This document shows positions 34,530-43,417 of a DNA stretch of 64,000 bases, one piece after another. Under the pieces are notes generated by a model that was not told where the DNA came from, did not search any database, and saw only the letters and a list, made by a program, of their open reading frames with translations. The position numbers and the translations under genes are program-made. Location: the NCBI RefSeq assembly GCF_008632075.1, contig NZ_VWVM01000004.1:62001-126000 (forward strand). Reading direction: 5' to 3'. The number at the start of each line of letters is the position of its first letter. Positions within the stretch are counted from its first letter, which is position 1. The stretch is from Candidatus Pantoea gossypiicola (GTDB lineage: Bacteria; Pseudomonadota; Gammaproteobacteria; Enterobacterales; Enterobacteriaceae).

Positions 34530-35954
34530 ATGTCAGGCCTTATTCTTGTTTCACATAATCAATCGCAACGCTCGACGCTTACTGCAGTCTATGACGGGAT
34601 ACTCTCCCGGCAGGGCGGCCTCTGGATTAGCTGGAATGGTGAAAGCACAGTAATCTCTCAGGATGCGTCAAGACCCTGCGATGTGCAGCAGCACGATCAG
34701 TATGAAACCGTGACCTTCCCTTACACGCCGGGCGAGCTTAATGAGGGATATCACAATTATATTCATAAAGGTCTCTGGCCTGTTTTCCACCAGCGTCCTG
34801 ACATGGCCCGTTTTTCCAGCAATGGATTTCAGGAATATAAAAACATTAATAAAGCCTATGCGCGGGCCATTTGCGAAAATTCCACACCAGACGATGTTAT
34901 CTGGATTCAGGATTATCACCTGCTGGGCTGTGCCAGCTACATCCGCAAAGAGGGCTTGCCCAATTCAGTCGGTATCTTTCTGCATCAGCCTTTCCCGGCA
35001 GGCAGAATGTTTGAAACCATACCTGAGTGGCGCTGGTTCACTGACTCGCTGCTGTGTTGTGACCTGATTGGCTTTCAGACCGTGCAGGATATGAATAATT
35101 TCCTGGTCTGGCTGGAGAGTGAATTCCGGCTGGAGCAGCTGGAAGCGCACTGCTTCCGTATTCATGGCCGGATTATCAAAGTTGGTGTGTTCCCGGTCGG
35201 GATCGATCTCGACGATGTTGAGTCTCTGCGCGAGAGTAACAGTTGCGCCTTTATGGAAATGCAGTGCCGAGAAAGTCTGCCCGAAAATAGCGTACTGAGC
35301 GGCGGCCATCTTGATGAGAGTTCAGGACTGCCTTATCGAATCAGCACGATGGAAGTGTTACTGCGGAGGCATGATTGCTACCAGAAAAATATCACGCTGT
35401 TGCAGCTTGCGCCGCCGGCAGCCGGACATGCACATGATGCGTCACAACTCAGTCACACTCTGGAAGCGCTATGTGGAGAACTTAATGGTGTGCATGGCAC
35501 CATGAACTGGTATCCGATGAACTATCTGACTCACGCTTACAGCCGGGAGGAGCAGGCCGGTATCTATCGTGCCTCACGCGTTGCGCTGGTCACGCCGCTG
35601 ATGGCGGGCATGAGCCTGATGGCCAAAATGTACGTCGCGCTGCAGGACTCTAAAAATCCTGGGGTGCTTATCCTCTCCCAGTTTGCCGGTGCCGCCGGGC
35701 AGATGGAGGGTGCCATCATCGTCAATCCTTATGATCCTGATGCAATGGCCAGTGCGGTCCATCGCGCCCTGCAGATGCCGTTACACGAACGGCGGTGTCT
35801 GCATGCCCGTTTGATGAAAGGCCTGCATATGCACAATAGCCATTACTGGGCTGCGTCATTTTTGCGGATGCTGAACAATGTGCCTGAAGACCCGGAAGCG
35901 TTGCCGCCACCCGGGGCTTTTCTGCACCTGAGCAGTAGTCGGGCGAGGTACTGA
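34530..35954 (+). CDS. Trehalose-6-phosphate synthase-like protein (GT20), probably catalytically dead
   Basis: A 474-aa protein, the length of E. coli OtsA, with GT20 hallmarks through the whole sequence: GGLWISWNGE, LWPVFHQ, DDVIWIQDYHLLG, FLHQPFP, NPGVLILSQFAGAA and IVNPYDPD. However, the residues that bind UDP-glucose phosphates are replaced: the VERLDYSKGLP block is GGHLDESSGLP (OtsA Arg262 is His260, Lys267 is Ser265), and TPLRDGMNLVAKE is TPLMAGMSLMAKM (Asp361 is Ala359, Glu369 is Met367). The N-terminal glycine loop and Arg9 are also missing. A true trehalose-6-phosphate synthase is therefore unlikely; a regulatory or altered-specificity role is possible. The start at 34530 follows CAGGGA. 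No otsB neighbour. Confidence 0.85.
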   Translation: MSGLILVSHNQSQRSTLTAVYDGILSRQGGLWISWNGESTVISQDASRPCDVQQHDQYETVTFPYTPGELNEGYHNYIHKGLWPVFHQRPDMARFSSNGFQEYKNINKAYARAICENSTPDDVIWIQDYHLLGCASYIRKEGLPNSVGIFLHQPFPAGRMFETIPEWRWFTDSLLCCDLIGFQTVQDMNNFLVWLESEFRLEQLEAHCFRIHGRIIKVGVFPVGIDLDDVESLRESNSCAFMEMQCRESLPENSVLSGGHLDESSGLPYRISTMEVLLRRHDCYQKNITLLQLAPPAAGHAHDASQLSHTLEALCGELNGVHGTMNWYPMNYLTHAYSREEQAGIYRASRVALVTPLMAGMSLMAKMYVALQDSKNPGVLILSQFAGAAGQMEGAIIVNPYDPDAMASAVHRALQMPLHERRCLHARLMKGLHMHNSHYWAASFLRMLNNVPEDPEALPPPGAFLHLSSSRARY

Positions 35955-36212
35955 TTTTTCAGGTTCAGTCAGTACTGTATAAATCGGGTATGCTGGAATT
36001 GAAGAGCAGGGCAGATCAAGTTTTTATTCTGCATGTTCAGGTAATGATCTTTTAATCACTTTTTTTAAAAGGTACCTGCTATCCGCCACGAGCAGAAAGC
36101 AGGCATCCGATAAGGTCATAACAGCGAAAAAAGTTCTCAGGAGGAAACCAGGCTTGAATTATGTTTATCTGAATAGCGTAAACCGGTTTTAACCTTTAAC
36201 TAAGGGGGAATT

Positions 36213-36686
36213 GTGCGCATTCGGCCGTCATCCCGACTCATTATTCTATCGCCTCAAAACCACGTGCTGCTGTTTAAGTTCTGTCATAAAAATGATGCGC
36301 TAAAGGGAAAATCATATTGGGCAACGCCAGGTGGAGGTCTTGAGCACAATGAATCCTATGAACAGGCGGCTTTGCGCGAATTATTTGAAGAAACCGGCCT
36401 GACAAGAGCCACAGCCGGATCGCAGATAGCGTCCCGGAGTTTCACAATGATGCTGCCAGATGGGGAGACCGTACTGGCTGAAGAACGATACTTTATTATT
36501 GATGCCGATAAGAGAGAACCTGACCACTCAGGCTGGAGTCGCAACGAAAAGGACGTTATTCGCGGTCATCATTGGTGGACGCTGGAAGAACTTAGAAGCG
36601 CAACAGAAACGATTTTTCCACGCGAACTCATCATTAACATTCTTGAGAACAAACTAACCGCCTCCTCAGCGTTGATCATATCGTGA
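36213..36686 (+). CDS. NUDIX hydrolase
   Basis: A 157-aa protein from a GTG start with AAGGGGGA upstream. The NUDIX box is intact: GGLEHNESYEQAALRELFEE followed by TGL, giving the G-x5-E-x7-REUxEExGU pattern. It hydrolyses a nucleoside diphosphate linked to X. The long middle region and the tail give no clear substrate. It is monocistronic, 258 bp after the OtsA-like gene. Confidence 0.9.
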   Translation: MRIRPSSRLIILSPQNHVLLFKFCHKNDALKGKSYWATPGGGLEHNESYEQAALRELFEETGLTRATAGSQIASRSFTMMLPDGETVLAEERYFIIDADKREPDHSGWSRNEKDVIRGHHWWTLEELRSATETIFPRELIINILENKLTASSALIIS

Positions 36687-36836
36687 TGAGCTGAACATCT
36701 GCACCTGGCTATATCCTGATGCTGAGCATTGATAAGTGAGATCGTCCTCAGCACACAGCGCGAGTGTAAAAGGTGCAGCAACATTCAGGTGTTGTGTAGG
36801 GATGCGTGCTGTCAGGCCTGTCACTGACCACTGTAA

Positions 36837-36859
36837 AAAGCCCGCACCGCACGGACTTT
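36837..36859 (-). terminator. Rho-independent terminator, minus strand
   Basis: On the minus strand AAAGTCCG / CGGGCTTT (one G-T pair) with a 7-base loop, followed by TT and then A. It starts 9 bases after the stop of the minus-strand hypothetical gene. Confidence 0.7.
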
Positions 36860-36867
36860 AGCCTGCC

Positions 36868-37215
36868 TTACAATCCTACCAGCGTAATATGTTTCTTCAT
36901 CGTCAGCGCTTTATATAGTGCATTCGCCAGGCTGCCTGACGCTATTTCAGGGTGAGCGCCGTCTGAATCGGTCCAGAATGATTTAATACGCAATAAGGTA
37001 TTAATGCTGGTGACTCGCTCCATCTCAAGCACAGCCAGCACAGGGTGGCGCATTTCGCCGAGTTGCTCTGTGGTATCTGCCTCGATCACTGCGGCGCGGG
37101 AGGCCTGACTATCAAAGATAACGTGGCATCGTGCGCCGTTCAGGTTGAGTATGTCGATAACTTCGTAAAGGCACTCAACAGCCTCTGCACTGTAGGTTGC
37201 GGGTACGTTAAACAT
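36868..37215 (-). CDS. Hypothetical protein
   Basis: A 115-aa soluble protein with no family I recognise. AGAGGG lies seven bases before the ATG and a terminator follows the stop, which supports a real gene. Sequence features: an N-terminal helix (SAEAVECLYEVIDILN), a central segment LGEMRHPVLAVLEMERVT and a basic/hydrophobic end (MKKHITLVGL). Confidence 0.6.
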   Translation of the reverse strand: MFNVPATYSAEAVECLYEVIDILNLNGARCHVIFDSQASRAAVIEADTTEQLGEMRHPVLAVLEMERVTSINTLLRIKSFWTDSDGAHPEIASGSLANALYKALTMKKHITLVGL

Positions 37216-37908
37216 AGCAAATCCCTCTGACGCAAAATGTCGTGAGCAGCCAGCATAGGCGAACTCTAATGAGAGGAGAAGTTACTGTTTTTGCATGAGA
37301 AATGTAGAGTTCTAAGGTTACGGTAACGCGCGTTATTTTTACTCTTATTTACGCTGGCACTAAAGTTAAGCGAGGCGCAAGCGGGTCATGGCGGCAGGGC
37401 GCGGATTTGACTTAAAGAAACATTCGCGCAGGGCGGGCTAATCGTTCCAGTGCGGAGTGTATTTATGGCGGCACGCAGCGCGTCAGCTGCATGCTTTCGC
37501 GATTTTACAGGATGAACATTAGGTTAAGTTTAAGATTTATCGCTGTGTTAAATCATAAACTTCTTATACCCGCAGCGCTGAATGCTAAAGGCGTAATGAA
37601 CTAAAAAGCCTGATTAGGCTTAGGGATTAACTGGATATTCTTACGCATGAAAATGAGCAGTGGGTCTGCAGGACAAGAGGAAGCGAATGCTGAGCGCCGC
37701 AGGCAATATGTCAGCGGCAGGCACCCTTAACCACAGGCTATCTCTGTGGCACGTAGCTGATCCTGCGTTGCGTTTGAGGCAGATTGGTTCTTATCAGCCT
37801 GTATAATTAAGCCGTGTTGCCTGTCATAACGCGCTAGTAAACGCCTAATACACATCTAATAATTAACGGGTATAGTGACGCAAAAAAACTCGTGACGGAA
37901 GTTTATCT
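37216..37908. other. Long intergenic region upstream of cybB
   Basis: 693 bp without a credible protein gene. It holds a minus-strand terminator-like hairpin (37607-37622) with promoter-like boxes 180 bases upstream of it on that strand, considered below as a small RNA candidate. TATAAT on the plus strand (37803-37808) may belong to cybB. Confidence 0.5.
37601..37795 (-). ncRNA. Candidate small RNA (hypothesis)
   Basis: On the minus strand, ATGACA (37828-37823), a 16-base spacer and TATACA (37806-37801) form a promoter-like pair. About 180 bases further on the hairpin AAGCCT-AATC-AGGCTT (37622-37607) is followed by TTTAG, a weak intrinsic terminator. No minus-strand protein gene lies between. 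I recognise no known sRNA, and boundaries are approximate. Confidence 0.3.
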
Positions 37909-38433
37909 ATGCTGAATAAATACCGGGGTTCGCAAATTCTTTTCCACTGGCTGACGGTCTTACTGATTATCGTCGCCTACGCCACCATCGAACTGCGCTG
38001 GATGGCAGAGAAGGGAACCTGGCAGCGAAATGCGGTGATGATCACCCACTTTTCCGCAGGTTTCTGCGTCCTGATCCTGATGATAGCGCGCCTCTGGCTG
38101 CGTACCCGTTCTGTAACGCCGCCGATTACACCGCCCGTGGCACGCTGGCAGACAGGTCTTTCACATCTGGTGCACACGTTGATTTATGTGCTGTTTGTGG
38201 TTTTACCGGTTCTCGGGCTAAGTTCGCGTTACCTGCGTGGAAAAGAGTGGGCCCTGTTTGGGATCAATATGCCTGTGGCGACATCGCCCGATCCCGTCAC
38301 GGCCAGTATGCTGATTGACTGGCACGAAACGCTGGCCCCGCTCGGATACTGGTTAATTGGTCTGCATGCGCTGGCGGCGCTGTTCCATCACTATTTTCTG
38401 AAAGATGACACCCTGCGCAGGATGATGCCGTAA
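37909..38433 (+). CDS. cybB: Cytochrome b561 (CybB)
   Basis: A 174-aa four-helix di-heme membrane cytochrome. The N-terminal YRGSQILFHWLTVLL has the first heme-ligand His, further candidate ligands are in ITHFSAGFCVLI, IDWHETLAPLG and GLHALAALFHHYF. CybB is remembered as a superoxide:ubiquinone oxidoreductase of the inner membrane. It is followed 85 bp downstream by a small DUF3147-like membrane protein gene on the same strand, perhaps in the same transcript. Confidence 0.9.
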   Translation: MLNKYRGSQILFHWLTVLLIIVAYATIELRWMAEKGTWQRNAVMITHFSAGFCVLILMIARLWLRTRSVTPPITPPVARWQTGLSHLVHTLIYVLFVVLPVLGLSSRYLRGKEWALFGINMPVATSPDPVTASMLIDWHETLAPLGYWLIGLHALAALFHHYFLKDDTLRRMMP

Positions 38434-38518
38434 CTGCGTCTGCTGAAATCCCGGAGCGGGACGATCGTAAACGCTCCGGCACACAGGTGCCGGATGAACA
38501 GGAATATTGAGGACAATC

Positions 38519-38869
38519 ATGCTCTGGCTGATATCAAAATATGCTATCACGGCTTTTATGATCGTGCTGATTTCAGAAGCGGCTAAACGTAGCGATCGCC
38601 TGGGTGGCTTACTTGCCGCCTTACCGCTGGTCACCGTGCTGGTGCTTATCTGGATGAAGATAGAAGGGCAGACACAGGCAAAAATCAGTGCTCATGCCTG
38701 GTACACCTTCTGGTATGTGGTGCCGACACTGCCCATGTTTATTCTGTTCCCCTTTCTCTATCAACGCACCGGCTTCTGGCTGACGCTGCTCATCTCCTGC
38801 GGTATCACTATCCTGCTTTTCGCACTCTGGGCTCTGCTTCTGAAACGTTTTGGTATCGTACTGATGTAG
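38519..38869 (+). CDS. Small membrane protein, DUF3147 family
   Basis: A 116-aa protein with about four hydrophobic segments: WLISKYAITAFMIVLISEAA, LLAALPLVTVLVLIWMK, FWYVVPTLPMFILFPFLY and LLISCGITILLFALWALL. GGACAATC and GAGGA precede the ATG at 38519 by a suitable distance; the TTG at 38507 is less likely. Family assignment DUF3147 is from memory. Function unknown. Confidence 0.75.
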   Translation: MLWLISKYAITAFMIVLISEAAKRSDRLGGLLAALPLVTVLVLIWMKIEGQTQAKISAHAWYTFWYVVPTLPMFILFPFLYQRTGFWLTLLISCGITILLFALWALLLKRFGIVLM

Positions 38870-38926
38870 CGCTAAAGCCGCTCAGGTAAGCAAGTCGTCT
38901 TTATTCATGATCGCGTGCAATAATAA

Positions 38927-38946
38927 AACCGCCTCGCCGGGCGGTT
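38927..38946. terminator. Bidirectional hairpin between convergent genes
   Basis: AACCGCC / GGCGGTT with a 6-base loop lies between the DUF3147 gene and the following minus-strand gene. AT-rich sequence flanks both sides. Confidence 0.55.
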
Positions 38947-38965
38947 AATTTCGTCTTACCGAGCA

Positions 38966-39169
38966 CTACGCGGGCCGGACTCTGGCCTTCGTCGGATGCC
39001 CGTCACGCCCGTCATCATGGGTATGGTCCGGGTCAGGCTCAATGATAACAATGTAATCTTTGCCAACTCCGTCGCGCGTTAATGTCACTAAATCGCCGGC
39101 AACAGGCTTGGTATCAAAATCATGTTCCTCTTCGACGCCCGTATCTTCAAATATCACACCGAATTTCAT
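38966..39169 (-). CDS. Small acidic hypothetical protein
   Basis: A 67-aa protein, unrecognised. It is acidic with a His/Asp-rich end (EPDPDHTHDDGRDGH) and a short beta-type start (MKFGVIFEDTGVEEEHDFDT). GAGGACGGA lies just upstream of the ATG, a plausible ribosome site. Confidence 0.6.
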   Translation of the reverse strand: MKFGVIFEDTGVEEEHDFDTKPVAGDLVTLTRDGVGKDYIVIIEPDPDHTHDDGRDGHPTKARVRPA

Positions 39170-39344
39170 ATTTCCGTCCTCTTTTTGATGAGTCGCGCCG
39201 TTAACCCGGTTTTATGCTGACGCTTACCTGTGTAATTCTAGCCTGGCCTGAAAAAGCCACTTAGCTCAGTGGATTAGCGTGTCACGATCTGGAATGAAAA
39301 ACGGGCGGGTGTCAGGTGACGCGAGGCCATCGTACGGTCACGTA

Positions 39345-39950
39345 ATGCCGTCATTAATGCCGATGGCTTCGCGATTTTTCGCTGTGGCTAATATCTGGTT
39401 TCGCATGCTGCGTACCAATGCGACGGGTATTAAGCGCATTGCTCAACAGCAGGATCAGAGTGCTGCACTGGTGCTGGGCATTGTGATCGTGGCCTGTATC
39501 GTCAGCATAGTGGCCATACTAAGTGAACTCCCCACGCTTAAAGGTCTCACCGGCACGCCGAGACTGCTGCATTTGTTGCTGACGGCAATGACACTGATTG
39601 CATCCTGGGCCATGTTACCCAGCGCTTTTGCGATGCATTATGCCCATCAGCACTATCTTTACCGGGATAACAGCGTGAGTCCGCTGATCTTTCCGGATAA
39701 AACGAAAAATCCTGGCTACTGGGACTTTCTCTACTTTTCATTCACCATCGCGGTTGCGTCGCAAACGGCAGACGTCGCCACCGGAACAACAGAAATGCGT
39801 AAGCTGGCGTTATTGCAGTCTGTTATCTCATTTATTTTTAACCTGGCTATTCTGGGTTTATCGGTCAATGTTAGTGCCGGTTTGCTTAATCAGACTGTTT
39901 ACATCAATCGACAGCGGGCAACGTTTACCCTGCACGAGCTTCTGAAATAA
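39345..39950 (+). CDS. DUF1345 membrane protein, possibly N-terminally shortened
   Basis: 201 aa from the ATG at 39345 (start uncertain; a GTG at 39279 is also in frame and neither has a good ribosome site). The family signature is clear: AFAMHYAHQHYLYRDNS, NPGYWDFLYFSFTIAVASQT and DVATGTTEMRKLALLQS. Four membrane segments are visible, whereas family members usually have two more at the N-terminus; only a short, weakly hydrophobic MASRFFAVANIWFRML precedes the first. The gene may have lost its beginning. A tRNA-like fragment lies directly upstream. Confidence 0.7.
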   Translation: MPSLMPMASRFFAVANIWFRMLRTNATGIKRIAQQQDQSAALVLGIVIVACIVSIVAILSELPTLKGLTGTPRLLHLLLTAMTLIASWAMLPSAFAMHYAHQHYLYRDNSVSPLIFPDKTKNPGYWDFLYFSFTIAVASQTADVATGTTEMRKLALLQSVISFIFNLAILGLSVNVSAGLLNQTVYINRQRATFTLHELLK

Positions 39951-40080
39951 TCTGGTCACTTATCGTGATTATAACAATGTGTAATAAGGTGTTATCTGCC
40001 TCTTCACCTGCTACCCGCTGCCATGTAAGTTCCGGGGAGTATTACGCTATTGTCCTCCAAATCCCATAAGGAGAAATAGA

Positions 40081-40569
40081 GTGAAAACCACCGCCATGGT
40101 CACCACCAGCCTGTTAATGCTGATGAGCAGTGTTCATGCTGAAGGTCTGACGACATCAGCAGAGGGTAACAAGCTTACCGTCGGCTTTGGTCAGCCCACC
40201 ATCAAACAGGTTCTGCACTACCGAAAAATGTATGACAAAAAACCCTTTCCGGATGCGGAGATTTATTATTACGACAACGGCACCTATAAGATCATTTCTC
40301 AGGGAGAAAACCACTACGGTGTTTACGTCATGCAGGGCAGGTTTGATGATGAAACCTTCACCGTACGCTTTATCTCACTGCCTTCATCCGACTGGGGCAA
40401 TAAAACGGCCTTTCACCAGTTAACCTTTATCAGAAATGAAAAGCAGAACGTTTTTATTCAGAACGCGATTGTGGATACCGGCGAAGCCATCGCGCAGCAG
40501 AACGGCACCTATACGCAGGAAAAAAACAGCGTAACCAATCCGGTTTCTACAAGCTGGGAAAACAAATAA
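40081..40569 (+). CDS. Secreted hypothetical protein
   Basis: A 162-aa protein from a GTG start with AAGGAGA upstream. A Sec signal peptide is visible (MKTTAMVTTSLLMLMSSVHA, cleavage before EGL). The mature part is rich in Tyr/Asn/Thr/Lys and looks beta-rich (EIYYYDNGTYKIISQGENHY). No family recognised; probably periplasmic. Confidence 0.7.
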   Translation: MKTTAMVTTSLLMLMSSVHAEGLTTSAEGNKLTVGFGQPTIKQVLHYRKMYDKKPFPDAEIYYYDNGTYKIISQGENHYGVYVMQGRFDDETFTVRFISLPSSDWGNKTAFHQLTFIRNEKQNVFIQNAIVDTGEAIAQQNGTYTQEKNSVTNPVSTSWENK

Positions 40570-40856
40570 GTCTCGTATAGCAGGTCTGTCACGCTGGTGC
40601 CGTTACCGGGCCTGACACGCTTGCTGTTTTGACCGGCTGTAGCCTGTCCGGTTACAGTTGCTCCCAAAAGATGAACAGCCGCAGTGTAATGCCTTATGCT
40701 TTCCCTCTTAGCCAGATGTCTCTGATGCGCCATTCCGTTTGCGTTTAAAGGCTGGGAAGTACACTACCGGTTATTAATCCGTGAGCCATAGCACCAGCTT
40801 TTTTCAGATACTAAACTCCATCCATTCTGAATTTTGTCAGGCCCCGAGGCGTAATT

Positions 40857-41525
40857 ATGGACAAAGCTTTGCCCCTGCTGGATGCGCAGGATATTACTTT
40901 TTCAGTTGGGGACCGCCAGTTACTGCGACCGGTATCTTTGCAGGTCACTCAGGGCGATTACGTGTTACTGACCGGTCCATCCGGCAGCGGAAAAAGCACG
41001 TTTCTGAAAATCCTTGCTTCACTTATTACCCCGACTTCCGGACAAATTCTTTTCAGAAACAGAGATATCACCACGCTAAAAGCCGGGTCCTATCGTCAGC
41101 AGGTTTCGTACTGTTTTCAGACGCCACAACTGTTTGGCCAGTCGGTTTATGACAATCTTGCGCTGCCCTGGCAGATTCGCCGTCAGAAGCCTCAGCGGGA
41201 GACGCTCGTTGCTGCGCTGGAAAGCGTTAATCTTTCTCCGAACATGCTGGATAAACCGGTTGAACAACTTTCAGGCGGAGAAAAGCAGCGTGTGGGACTG
41301 CTCCGTAATCTGCAATTTATGCCTGACGTACTGTTACTGGATGAAGTGACCAGCGCTCTTGATGATGAGAACAGGCTGGCCGTACTTGCACTGATTAACC
41401 GGATCGTAGCTGAAGAAAAAGTGGCGGTGGTGCGGATCAGTCATGATGTCAGCGATATTCAGCAGGCCGGGCATGTGCTGCGCCTTGAGCCGCCAGAAAA
41501 GGAGAGTGAGCGTGAATCAGCATAA
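40857..41525 (+). CDS. fetA: Iron export ABC transporter ATP-binding protein FetA (YbbL)
   Basis: A 222-aa ABC ATPase: Walker A GPSGSGKSTFL, signature LSGGEKQRVGLLRNL, Walker B VLLLDEVTSALD, H-loop ISHDVSD. It overlaps the start of the permease gene (41512). The pair matches E. coli FetA/FetB, which exports iron and aids resistance to peroxide in the presence of iron (family knowledge). The ATPase acts on the cytoplasmic face of FetB. Confidence 0.9.
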   Translation: MDKALPLLDAQDITFSVGDRQLLRPVSLQVTQGDYVLLTGPSGSGKSTFLKILASLITPTSGQILFRNRDITTLKAGSYRQQVSYCFQTPQLFGQSVYDNLALPWQIRRQKPQRETLVAALESVNLSPNMLDKPVEQLSGGEKQRVGLLRNLQFMPDVLLLDEVTSALDDENRLAVLALINRIVAEEKVAVVRISHDVSDIQQAGHVLRLEPPEKESERESA

Positions 41526-42291
41526 TATCAGTGACAGCTCGCTGTTGCTGTCGCTGACGCTGGTCGTCATCGCGCTGCTTATCAGCCAGAAAGAAAAACT
41601 TGGCATGGGCAAAGATATTGTCTGGAGCGTTTGTCGGGCGATTGTTCAGCTGGTCATTGTGGGCTTTGTGCTGAAATCGATTTTTGATGTCAATAACAGC
41701 TGGCTGACAGTATTGATGGTGCTGTTTATCTGTGTGAATGCCGCGATCAACGCCCGCAAACGCGGTCAGAATATTGATAACGCTTTTGCGATAGCATTTG
41801 TTTCAGTCTTCAGCAGCACCGTCATAACCCTGACGATTCTGGTATTGAGCGGCGCGATAGCGTTTGTGCCGATGCAGGTCATTCCCATTTCAGGCATGAT
41901 CGCCGGAAACGCCATGGTTGCCGTAGGGCTCTGTTTCAGCAACCTGAATCAGAGCTTCAGCGACAATCACCAGAAAATTATGGAGATGCTGAGCCTGGGT
42001 GCATCGGTGAAGCTTGCCTCAGGCCGGATTATTGCTGACAGCATTCGCACAGCGATGATCCCGACAGTGGATGCAGCCAAAACTGTCGGACTGGTCAGCC
42101 TGCCGGGCATGATGTCCGGACTGATTTTCGCCGGAATCGATCCGCTAAAGGCAATTAAGTACCAGATTATGGTGACGTTCATGCTGATAGGCACAGCCAG
42201 TCTGTCAACCATCATCGCCGTCTGGTTATCCTATCGTCGTTTCTATAATGCCAGGGCGCAGCTGAAGATATCGGGTGCAAAGCGGGATTAA
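41512..42291 (+). CDS. fetB: Iron export ABC transporter permease FetB (YbbM)
   Basis: A 259-aa membrane protein with about seven hydrophobic segments and the UPF0014 signature PISGMIAGNAMVAVGLCFS and VDAAKTVGLVSLPGMMSG. The GTG at 41512 is chosen as start because it gives the family N-terminus and has GGAGAG upstream, with a 14-bp overlap with fetA. FetAB is proposed to remove excess iron from the cytosol. Confidence 0.9.
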   Translation: MNQHNISDSSLLLSLTLVVIALLISQKEKLGMGKDIVWSVCRAIVQLVIVGFVLKSIFDVNNSWLTVLMVLFICVNAAINARKRGQNIDNAFAIAFVSVFSSTVITLTILVLSGAIAFVPMQVIPISGMIAGNAMVAVGLCFSNLNQSFSDNHQKIMEMLSLGASVKLASGRIIADSIRTAMIPTVDAAKTVGLVSLPGMMSGLIFAGIDPLKAIKYQIMVTFMLIGTASLSTIIAVWLSYRRFYNARAQLKISGAKRD

Positions 42292-42692
42292 CAGCGCTGA
42301 TGATGGTGGTAAATAGTGCAGTCATTGAAACCATCATTTTTTAAAATCAGAATTAAACATTTAAGCGTGCGGATGTGATCAGGACTAAGGGAGATATGGG
42401 TTGCCTCCGTTTAGTCTATTAAGATTGCTTTTATAAAGAACAGGGATTCTCCCGAAATGCTGAACTCATCGCGATGGGTCAGTCATTGAAATTAGTGACA
42501 TCATACATGATGCCGTTTTTTCAGGAGCGTTCCAGGCGACATCCTGGCGGCTATATCGCCTGGAAGTAAGTCAGACGTCTGCAAATAGAGTTTAGCAGCC
42601 TGCCAAATTTAGTACTGTAGTGAAAATTATCTGGCCCAATTTACCTGCCTGCGGTCGTCTTTTCAGGGCGGGGAATAGGGACGGATTGCGTC
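42292..42692. other. Intergenic region with a 10-bp inverted repeat
   Basis: 401 bp, no gene. TTCCAGGCGA (42530-42539) and TCGCCTGGAA (42556-42565) form a perfect stem with a 16-base loop. It is not followed by a T tract, so it may be an RNA structure or a regulatory site. Confidence 0.45.
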
Positions 42693-43205
42693 TCAATCTT
42701 TAAGAACTGAGTTAACAATGGTCATGCCTGCCGCATTGCTACGTTTGGTAACATGAAGCATTCCCCCACCAAAATAATTGCCCGCAGGTTCGCACACTTT
42801 AATCCGTCTTTGCAGATCTGGATCGTTAACATCTACGCCAGAACAGTTGTTACGACTGCCAGGCGAAAACTCACTATATGCCGTATAGGTGCTGATGGTA
42901 CCCGGAAGTAGCCAGACCAGAGTGGTGAGCAGCATGTAACCTAAAAAGAGAACCATCAGAACGGCCCCCGCGAAAAGTTTGATGTTATTCATCATGCCTT
43001 TCACTGGCTCCCCTTTACCCCATTTTTTTATGATCAAAAAAACGGACAGTCCCAGAGGGAGAACGGCGCACCATAATGCTTTGAGTACGGGTTGTGCCAG
43101 AAAGGTAGTGCGGTCGATTTCATTGCGCCACACAAAAAAAGTAAATATGCAGCCCAAAGCACTGGTGATTATCAGCGCCAGACGAGGTGTCGAACAGGAA
43201 TTCAT
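42693..43205 (-). CDS. Hypothetical membrane protein
   Basis: A 170-aa protein with three hydrophobic segments (near LALIITSALGCIFTFFVW, LKALWCAVLPLGLSVFLII and LFAGAVLMVLFLGYMLLTTL) and a C-terminal soluble domain with two Cys (NNCSGVDV, VCEPAGNYFGGG). GGAGAG lies upstream of the ATG. No family recognised. The domain after the last segment probably faces the periplasm. Confidence 0.65.
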   Translation of the reverse strand: MNSCSTPRLALIITSALGCIFTFFVWRNEIDRTTFLAQPVLKALWCAVLPLGLSVFLIIKKWGKGEPVKGMMNNIKLFAGAVLMVLFLGYMLLTTLVWLLPGTISTYTAYSEFSPGSRNNCSGVDVNDPDLQRRIKVCEPAGNYFGGGMLHVTKRSNAAGMTIVNSVLKD

Positions 43206-43417
43206 CTGTAACTCTCTCCATGAGTCAGTTTTAAGCAGTACGAGTCACGAGATTAATTCTGCGACTGGCACATTGTCTGAACCAGCAGGTAGTGAGGTGG
43301 GGCATGGATCAGGCGAAATTATTTTGCGGTTAAAGATTATCATGCTGCTCTTACCATAGACAAAGAACATGGACTTTTTTTATGTTTTAAATCGTTCCAC
43401 AACATGAGGAGAGCGAA

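Noticed and set aside
39252..39330. Complete tRNA gene
   Set aside because: Only a D-arm-like string is present; no T arm or matching acceptor stem follows.
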